This document shows, piece by piece, positions 58,419 to 64,000 of a DNA stretch of 64,000 nucleotides (positions are counted from its first letter, which is position 1; each line of letters opens with the position of its first letter). The DNA lies in NCBI RefSeq assembly GCF_029407905.1, contig NC_073627.1, positions 135,979,697-136,043,696 of the forward strand, given 5' to 3'. This DNA comes from Bubalus kerabau. Lineage: Eukaryota > Chordata > Mammalia > Artiodactyla > Bovidae. A model generated the notes under the pieces. It did not search any database, was not told the DNA's origin, and saw only the letters and a list, made by a program, of their open reading frames with translations. A program made the translations under genes and the position numbers.

Positions 58419-60079
58419 GTGAGGGCGGAAGGACATGCGGGAGGGGCAGCTCCGTGCCCCGGGGATGGGGCATCGCGCGGAGGAGCAGTGCGCCTCCGGG
58501 GCTCCGGGTCACCGAGTGGGGGTGGGGGCACGGCTGCTCCGAGAACCCGGAGCCCAGCCGCGGTTTCGGAAGTCGCTCGGGTGGACCCACACGCGGGCCT
58601 GGACCCTACATGGAGGCCACACCTGGCCGCGGTGCCACTACGAGGGGTCCTCAGTGGGGAGGGAGGGGAAGGTGCAGCTGCGGCCCCTTGGACTGGAGAG
58701 CGCGGGATCTGGGCGTAAGAGAGGATGTCGGTAGCCGCACTAAGGCTGAGAGAGGTGTCTTGGAGCCCATGGACTCGAGCATGGAGAAAAGCAGAGAGTA
58801 GACGGGCAAATCTGGTGGGCAGCTCTCGGGATGGCTCTGATGGGACAGTAGTATCTAGACCTGGCTTTCCAGGAGCTGAGTGCCCACTTCACCTGGGCCA
58901 GACCACCTCGCAGCTGAAGACAAAAGCCTGGTGCCTCCCAGCTGGCCCCGAGCAGGAGCTGAAGAATAGCAAAGGAGGGACTAACTAAACTGACCTGGCT
59001 CATCCTGTGGGCATGGCTTTTTAGCTGTTTTTGGTTCCTACCGACCGGGTTAGGTGGTCTGGGGCAGGCTGCCCTCTCTTGGTGGGTTAGAGCAATGGGA
59101 CAAAATACCATCCAGTTATACCGTATGATCCGGAGGTCCAGTTGAGTCACCTTTTCCTCTGCTCTGGGTTGTGGCTTCCATTTGGAGGATCTAGAGTTGA
59201 CTAGGGTCTGGGTATCCTGAGCATGTGAGCATGATTTGGTGAGGGGCTGACTCCTCTCCTGGGAACCTAAGATAGGGTGGGGGTAGGAGCAGTTTTGACC
59301 TGACCCTTCTTCCTGGAGCCTGCCTGGGCTGGGATTTGCCTGGAGTCATTCTTTTCTAGGAACCCCAGGCTGCTTAGGTCTCCCACTTGCGGAGCAGTGA
59401 TAACCTGGTGAGTTCTGGCCTAGCTACCTGGCTTCTGTCCCACCTCTGCTCCTAACTTGCCCCATGTCTTGTGAATGGAGTCAGTGCTAAGGGCAGATTA
59501 GATCTGTGGTCTCTTATCCACAGCATCTACAATGAATCCTTAACTTTTAAAACAAGAGCCATAAAAACGGAGAGAAACTTGATGAAGCAAGAGAAAGAAT
59601 GTTGAGACTCATAACTTTAGTAGGTGAAATTTTAAAAACTACACAATCCATTTCCTGTTGGATGCTCAGAGGTGAGTTTTTCATAAACTGTGACAGCCAC
59701 TATATAGTGGTACGCTTCCTGGTTTGCAGGAATGACTAGAGAGCACCAAACAGAATGACTGGCCCTGTCATTGAGGCAAGAACACTGCATTGAGGTACCA
59801 GAGCCCTGTGACTCTCAGTATTTCATCACTTCAGTTTGTAAATACGCAGTTCCTGATCTGTGCTTGGCTCTGCACTTGGCCACTGGAGAGTACAAAAAGG
59901 GTATGGGATCTGGCTCCTGGCTCCACTTGTTGGAGGGAGAACGAACATCCATCCTTACATGAAGAATAAGGTAGCAACATAATAGAGGTCACGTTGTGCT
60001 TGGTCAAGTTCAGAGAAGATAGCATTCTACTAGAAATGGTACAAGGTGGCAGAAGAATTCTCAGCTTTTGAGCCACATG

Positions 60080-60294
60080 CGTGTGTGCTTGCTTAGTTGT
60101 GTCTGACTCTTTGTGATCCCATGGACTATAGCCCAGGAGTCTCCTCTGTCAATGGGATTTTACAGGCAAGAATATTTAAGTGAGTTGCCATTTCCTCCTC
60201 CAGAGGATCTTCTGATACAGAAAGCAAACCCAGGTCTCTTGCTTCGCCTGCATTGGCAGGCGGGCTCTTTACCACTGAGCCACCTGGGGACCCC
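60080..60294 (-). mobile_element. Bov-tA SINE, antisense, with target-site duplication
   Basis: CGTGTGTGCTTGCTTAGTTG to GAGCCACCTGGGGACCCC. Perfect 13-base duplication TTTGAGCCACATG (60067-60079 and 60295-60307). Confidence 0.94.
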
Positions 60295-60307
60295 TTTGAG
60301 CCACATG

Positions 60308-60525
60308 AAAGTGAAAGAAAGTGAAGTCGCTCAGTCGTGTCCGACTCTTTGTGATCCCATGGACTGTAGTCTACCAGGCTTCTCTGTCCGTGGGATTTTT
60401 CCAGGCAAGAGTACTGGAGTGGGTTGCCATTTCCTTCTCCAGGGGATCTTCCTGACCCAGGGATGGAACCGAGGCCTCCTGCATTGCAGGCAGACGCTTT
60501 ACCCTCGGAGCCACCAGGGAAGCCC
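60308..60525 (-). mobile_element. Bov-tA SINE, antisense, adjacent to the previous
   Basis: AAAGTGAAAGAAAGTGAAGT to GAGCCACCAGGGAAGCCCA. It begins right at the right-hand duplication of the first copy, so the first element probably landed at the edge of this one. Confidence 0.93.
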
Positions 60526-60968
60526 ATAAATCTGTTCAAATCCTGCCCCATCACTCTCCAGCAGGAGACATTGATTCTGCAGACCTGTCCTCACCGCTGT
60601 GCAGCACGTCGTGGTTGTACTTGGAGCGTAGTAGAGGTTTGTTATCATCTGAATCAACATTATCATCTTCTCTGGGGTAAAGTGGATGATTTAGGGGTCC
60701 TAGGAGCTGATAGGTAGCTAGGGTTGTAGGAATAGTGTGAGTCCAGGCTTCAGGTTGATTCATCTAGGGAACGTGGAGGCAACCTCCGTGCCTTTCTGGG
60801 TAGGCTTCTTTTCTGTGGCGTGCCAGGCATTGGCATATTCACAGTTCCACAGAGCTTTTTTTCCCCCACCTTTAGTTTTGCAAGCTATGCTGATTCTTTC
60901 AGGTAACGGAAGTACTGTTTCTCCGGACCGGTAATAGGTGGAAAAGACTAGTGACGTGTGTGTATCTG

Positions 60969-61002
60969 CACGCATGCGCGCATGTTTGCGCATGCGCACG
61001 CA
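60969..61002. promoter_or_regulatory. NRF1-type palindrome pair
   Basis: TGCGCATGCGCA at 60,987-60,998 is a perfect NRF1 palindrome. A second, GCATGCGCGCATG, lies just before it. The alternating purine-pyrimidine run could also adopt Z-DNA. Not inside a CpG island. Confidence 0.5.
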
Positions 61003-61403
61003 CTAGATCAGTCACTGGACTGGATTCAGTTTTAGAACTGTTCCACCTACTTCCTCTTTTCCTTACCTGTTTACACCTCAGTTCCAGGAGCAACCCTCAA
61101 TCCGGGTCCAGTATTTACAGGATGTTGAGATCTAAGAGTTAGTGCGTGAATAGATGTATATTTCTGGAAATCGGGACCTCCCAGCCTTTTCGCGCTTGAT
61201 GCCTGAAGAAAGTAACGCTTAGGCGTTTTTGCAGAACCGCCAATGGTGATAGGATATTGAACTGGAGGGACTTTGGAAATCTTCGAGTCTAGACCCTTTG
61301 TTTTACAGCTAAAGAAACTGGATCTAGAGGTTAACTGGTGTTTCCAAGTCACATTTCTTGCTACTGGCCAAGAGGCTCGATAGGGCCAGCGTGCACGCGT
61401 TCT

Positions 61404-61457
61404 CATTCGCCAAGTTGCATCCGACTCTTTGTGACCCCGTGGACTGTAGCCCGCCGG
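61404..61457 (-). mobile_element. Bov-A scrap, antisense
   Basis: CGCCAAGTTGCATCCGACTC to GTGGACTGTAGCCCGCCGG; about 54 bases of a Bov-A unit. Confidence 0.75.
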
Positions 61458-62261
61458 AAAAAGAGGTGCGACTTTTATTCGTAAGTATGATGATAAAACT
61501 GCTGGAAATCTCAGACATTTCCTTGAAAACGTGAAGAAAAAGGAGCCAGTTTTCCCTGTGCTTATTTGGGGGACGGGAGTTCTCGGTTTGTGTGGATAGA
61601 AATTTATTCTGGAGAACTCTTCTCCCTTCTCCTTTTTCCAGACTCCCTGCCGACACAGGAGGATGGGGAGTGAGTGAGGAAGGGTCATGCTGCTAGGGCC
61701 CTAGCCTGGACTCTCTGGATACAGTGGAACTTCTCTGAACTCTGAGGCTGGCGGGCTGGCAGACTGCCGGCCAGATAAGGAGTCCAGAGTCTACACCGGC
61801 CAGGGGCCTCATGCGTTGTCCGGGGCAAGGAGGACAGCCTCACCACAAGGTCTCCGAGGCTCAGCTGTCTTCACCCTTACTGTGGCCATCGAGGCTCCCA
61901 GAGGGGACTCCTTATTGGCCCTGGGTAAGAAGAAGCAGAGACCCCTGTGGACCCTCCCACAGGCGAGGGGTAAGGTGGCCACAGAATCAGCCTGAGAGAG
62001 CTGTTGGCATGTCCGTCCATGGGAAACCAACTTACCTGCCTCTGATGTGACTGCATTATCAGGCCTCCTAACCTTTCTCCAACCTCAGGCCTGGGACAGT
62101 TCTGGGCTTTGGTGGAATGAGAATGTGACTGTCCTGAATTTATTACCATTTGGTCCCTAGAGGCTCTTAGCAGTGTTAGTAATTAAAATGTCAGCTAAAA
62201 GTTGGGGATGTTGTTAAAATCCATGTTTTAAACAGTTCATTTTTTCTTAAAAGCATGTGCA

Positions 62262-62500
62262 TGCATTTTTTTCTTCCCATTTTATTGAGATATAACTAAC
62301 AACACTGTATAAGTTTAAGGTGTACAGCATAATGATTTGATTTATATAGTTATGAAATGAGTACCACAATAAATTTAATGAACATACATCATCCCAGAGG
62401 TAAAAGATAAAAGAAATAGAAAAAAAAAATTTTTTTTCTTGTGATAAGAAGTCTTAGGATTTAACTGTCTTCACAACTTTCACATATAAAAGTTTAGTGG
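62262..62500 (-). mobile_element. L1 3' end, antisense
   Basis: 'attttattgagatataacta' and 'ttaaggtgtacagcataatg' are antisense L1 3'UTR text. Confidence 0.75.
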
Positions 62501-62502
62501 TG

Positions 62503-62705
62503 GTTTAGTTGCTCAGTTGTGTCCATCCTTTGTGATCCCATGGACTATAGCCTACCACACTCCGCTATCCTTGGGATTTTTCAGGCAAGAATACTGGAGT
62601 GGGTTGCCGTTTCCTTCTCCAAGGGATCTTCCCGACCCAGGGGTGGAACCTACATCTCCTGCATTGCAAGCGGATTCTTGACTGCTGAGCTACCAGGGAA
62701 CCCCC
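62503..62705 (-). mobile_element. Bov-tA SINE, antisense
   Basis: GGTTTAGTTGCTCAGTTGTG to GCTGAGCTACCAGGGAACCC; inserted in the L1 3' end, which resumes at about 62,706. Confidence 0.9.
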
Positions 62706-63540
62706 AAATATGACCTGTAGCAGTGTTAATTATATTTAGCATGTTACACATTACTTCCCTAGTACTTATTTATCTTATAACTGGAAGTTTCTACCTTTTG
62801 ACTGCCTTGATCCAATTCCCCCTCTCTACAACCTCTGTGTGCATATATATTTCTATTTGCCAAAACTTTGATTTAGGGCTGAGGCTTTGTCTTTGGATCT
62901 AGGTCTGCTAATCACACTTGCAAATTGTATATAAAAGTCACATCTGCATGTATGACCTGTGATTTCTGGTTTCTTTTATTACAATTTTTTTTTTTTTACC
63001 ATATGTGAATTATGTCTCAATAAAATGGAAGAAAAAAATTTTAACAGGAAAAAAATTTTTCTACGCTATATAGTCCATAGTTCAAAGATTAGAAGGATAA
63101 AAAAGTTTAAAAAGCAACTACACATACATTAACTGCACCCCCACAAACTCCCACCCAGTACAGTAAAAAGTCTCACCTCTGCCCACCCCATCCCAGTTTT
63201 AGAAATGCTCTAAGTTAGCATTTTAGGCATTGTTTAGCACTTTGCTTTTTTCACCTAGCAACTGTTCTGGATCTTTCCCTGTCAGCCCAGGAAACGCTTT
63301 TACTATAGCTGCATATTATTCCAGGATAGGAAAGCACGATAGTTTTTAAACCAGCATGTGTTGCTTCCCTCTCTCCCCTAGTTTGGGTTGTTTCCAATAT
63401 TTTGTCATTATGTACAGTGCTACAGGGAATAACTTTACTAAATGGCATTTCCTATGTATATGACTACAAAAGAAATTCACAGAAGTGAGATTGCTGGGTG
63501 ACAGGATATATACATCTGTTAATTAGTCTCCATTAAGAAA
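62706..63540 (-). mobile_element. L1 3' end sequences, antisense
   Basis: 'acttatttatcttataactg' continues the L1 interrupted by Bov-tA; older L1M text follows ('gcatattattccaggatagg', 'gtgagattgctgggtgacag'). Confidence 0.6.
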
Positions 63541-63624
63541 TAATGATAGAGCAAGAATTTAAGACATTTGCAAATCAGTCCGTGTGCAGCATCCTACTTT
63601 TTTAATGCACACACTTAATTTACA

Positions 63625-63775
63625 GAGGACGAGATGGTTGGATGGCATCACCAACTCAATGGACATGAGTTTGAGTAAACTCTGGGAGTTGGTGGTGGAC
63701 AGGGAGGCCTGGTGAGCTGCAGTTCATGGGGTCACAAAGAGTCGGACACAACTGAGTGACTGAACTGAACTGAAT
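63625..63775 (+). mobile_element. BovB/ART2A 3' terminal fragment, sense
   Basis: GAGGACGAGATGGTTGGATG to GAGTGACTGAACTGAACTGAA (tail); last 150 bases only. Confidence 0.9.
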
Positions 63776-63818
63776 TTAATCTTTTTTCCCCCCATTTGTA
63801 ACACATTTTTCAAGATGA

Positions 63819-64000
63819 GCAGTTCTCAAACTTTTTGATCCTAGGATTCCTTAATTTAGTCTTCCACTTATTGGCTAAACCTGCTATTTACCATGTTAAA
63901 AATTAAATATAAAGAGTTGTTTATTCATTTAAAATAATAGAAATAAGATAATTACATGGTAACATGAAATGCATGTTTTTATGGAAAATAACTTCCAAAA
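63819..64000. mobile_element. MER1-like DNA transposon, cut by window end
   Basis: AGCAGTTCTCAAACTTTTTG is a clear MER1/hAT terminus; 'catttaaaataatagaaata' and 'catgtttttatggaaaataa' follow the family interior. Continues beyond the window. Confidence 0.65.

Larger units (their letters stand above)
58000..58720 (+). promoter_or_regulatory. SLC39A14: CpG island with core promoter, probably SLC39A14
   Basis: An abrupt GC- and CpG-rich block in otherwise AT-rich DNA. It has Sp1-type GC boxes (GGGGCGGGGC at about 58,206, GGGGGCGGGCC at about 58,222), a CACGTG E-box (58,177-58,182) and TATATA at 58,251. SLC39A14 encodes ZIP14, a plasma-membrane importer of zinc, iron and manganese. The assignment rests on gene order next to PIWIL2 in mammals, same strand and spacing, since no ZIP14 coding sequence lies in the window. 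Confidence 0.75.
58419..64000. other. Presumed SLC39A14 intron 1 (partial)
   Basis: From the donor to the window edge. GC content falls after about 58.9 kb. 58,990-60,065 shows nothing firm. 60,530-61,400 holds the NRF1-like pair. 61,460-62,260 is unassigned and moderately GC-rich. The remainder is listed repeats. No second exon is supported. Confidence 0.6.

Noticed and set aside
57989..58801. Long overlapping open frames on both strands at 57,989-58,801
   Set aside because: They lie in a CpG island, where high GC depletes stop codons. They overlap on opposite strands, show low-complexity Pro/Arg/Gly/Ala composition and match no family I know. The region reads as a promoter and 5'UTR.
60080..60525. 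tRNA-like heads as tRNA genes
   Set aside because: The glutamate-tRNA-related heads belong to Bov-tA SINEs; they are diverged and joined to Bov-A bodies, and similar ones recur across the window.

Overview
This is a ruminant (bovid) nuclear genome window. Dense Bov-A2, Bov-tA and ART2A/BovB repeats, cetartiodactyl CHR-type SINEs and L1 remnants make that clear. The sequence alone does not separate cattle from buffalo, sheep or goat; Bos is the first guess.

The main gene is the 3' portion of PIWIL2 on the + strand. Thirteen coding exons lie between 8,583 and 47,545. They splice in frame through consensus GT-AG junctions and encode about the last 579 residues: most of the PAZ domain, the linker/MID region with the 5'-phosphate pocket, and the whole PIWI slicer domain with an intact D-E-D-H tetrad. 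The earlier exons are upstream of the window. Ten exons are clustered at 8.6-20.9 kb. A 24.9 kb intron (20,873-45,795), packed with nested transposons, then separates the glutamate finger from the second catalytic aspartate. The last three exons lie at 45.8-47.5 kb. A 3'UTR of about 1.3-1.7 kb follows, with two candidate poly(A) signals.

From 49.2 to 57.9 kb is an intergenic spacer of L1 fragments, several BovB/ART2A copies in both orientations, and a (CA)n tract. A CpG-island promoter with GC boxes and a TATA-like element sits at about 58.0-58.7 kb, followed by a short ATG-free first exon with a strong splice donor. By synteny with human 8p21.3 (PIWIL2 followed by SLC39A14, same orientation) this is most likely the 5' end of SLC39A14 (ZIP14). 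The rest of the window would then be its intron 1, which holds several Bov-tA copies, an NRF1-type palindrome pair, L1 and the start of a MER1-like element.

The best candidate for something not already described is a possible alternative terminal exon in the large PIWIL2 intron (28,967-about 29,255). It has a good acceptor in the matching phase, 27 codons, a stop and two AATAAA hexamers. If used, it would give a slicer-dead, C-terminally truncated PIWIL2. Other points are inverted BovB copies downstream of the gene, a chimeric BovB/Bov-A segment with a surviving long frame, a (TGG)n tract starting at a splice donor, and a local duplication bracketing the last exon. No new multi-gene system is evident.
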